Source: Acidobacteriota bacterium
Lineage (GTDB): Bacteria > Acidobacteriota > Blastocatellia > Pyrinomonadales > Pyrinomonadaceae
Assembly (NCBI GenBank): GCA_029862725.1
Contig: JAOTWT010000275.1
Location: 1 to 5,017 of the forward strand
Length of the DNA stretch: 5,017 nucleotides
Reading direction: 5' to 3'
The translations under genes were made by a program, and so were the position numbers. Below, piece after piece: positions 4,713 to 5,017 of the stretch. The stretch's first letter is position 1. Each line of letters starts with the position of its first letter. A model generated the notes under the pieces. It made no database searches. It was given only the letters and a program-made list of their open reading frames with translations, and was not told the DNA's origin.

Positions 4713-5017
4713 ATGTCCACAAAAGAAGTACACGACCAGGATCAGTCCCCGCCGCGCGACCAGAAATCCGAAAAATACAGGGCGACAACGCCCTACAATA
4801 CGATAATTATATTGGCTGCAATAATTGTGGTCTTTCTGTCGCAGCAACTAATTTCGATGGGGTCGGTTGCGAATCTCGCCGGCCTCGTAAAACCTTTGTT
4901 CGCGCAAGGCGAGTGGTGGCGACTCTTTACCGCTGCTGTTGTTCACGACGGAATCTTCCACATTGGGTTTAACGGTTACGCACTATTTATTTTGGGTAGG
5001 CTTGTGGAAATACTGTC
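4713..5017 (+). CDS. Rhomboid-family intramembrane serine protease (N-terminal part)
   Basis: The frame opens at ATG 4713, 16 bp after the fabG stop, and runs off the right edge after 101 codons. A hydrophilic, charged cytoplasmic tail of about 28 residues (MSTKEVHDQDQSPPRDQKSE...) precedes the first membrane helix (NTIIILAAIIVVFLSQQL). A loop then carries FAQGEWWRLFTAAVVHDGIF, followed by HIGFNGYALFILGRLVE. The WR pair and the H....H...N pattern at the start of the second helix are typical of rhomboids, which cleave membrane proteins inside the bilayer with a Ser-His dyad. That catalytic GxSG and the later histidine lie beyond the window, so activity versus an inactive rhomboid-like protein cannot be judged. 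There is no Shine-Dalgarno at the start. It is the fifth co-directional gene of the series. Confidence 0.85.
   Translation, partial: MSTKEVHDQDQSPPRDQKSEKYRATTPYNTIIILAAIIVVFLSQQLISMGSVANLAGLVKPLFAQGEWWRLFTAAVVHDGIFHIGFNGYALFILGRLVEIL

Overview
The window looks like an ordinary bacterial chromosome of roughly 50% GC. The gene set, the frequent lack of Shine-Dalgarno sequences and a PqqD-like gene behind a sigma-54 promoter would suit an Acidobacteriota (Blastocatellia-like) genome. That assignment is an inference from overall style, since no marker gene here settles it. There is no rRNA, tRNA, CRISPR array or insertion sequence.

Left part (1-1376): the C-terminal 225 residues of a protein resembling the end of M28-type metallopeptidases run in from the left edge and stop at 678. 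A two-way intrinsic terminator (744-769) follows. Convergent to it is a possible minus-strand unit: a -35/-10 promoter (1008-1036), a 30-codon single-helix membrane peptide (860-952), two hairpins, then the same terminator. The stretch 1037-1309 has no convincing gene and holds only short repeats.

Middle (1310-1756): a sequence matching every conserved position of the sigma-54 (-24/-12) consensus lies upstream of an 83-residue PqqD-family peptide-binding protein with a good ribosome binding site. A 32-codon ORF overlaps its stop codon by ATGA. No radical SAM enzyme or other modifying enzyme is visible, so this is an orphan RiPP-recognition-like unit and the best candidate in the window for something undescribed.

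Right part (1713-5017): a near-consensus sigma-70 promoter overlaps the end of the 32-codon ORF and would start a nearly leaderless mRNA. It drives a tight co-directional series: glutamate racemase (murI), RNase PH (rph), an acidic protein of unknown function, a FabG-type reductase and the first 101 codons of a rhomboid protease. Gaps are 12-16 bp except before rph, where two tiny ORFs linked by ATGA overlaps fill the junction. The operon joins peptidoglycan D-glutamate supply, RNA 3'-end processing, fatty acid synthesis and membrane proteolysis, which is a housekeeping set rather than one pathway.
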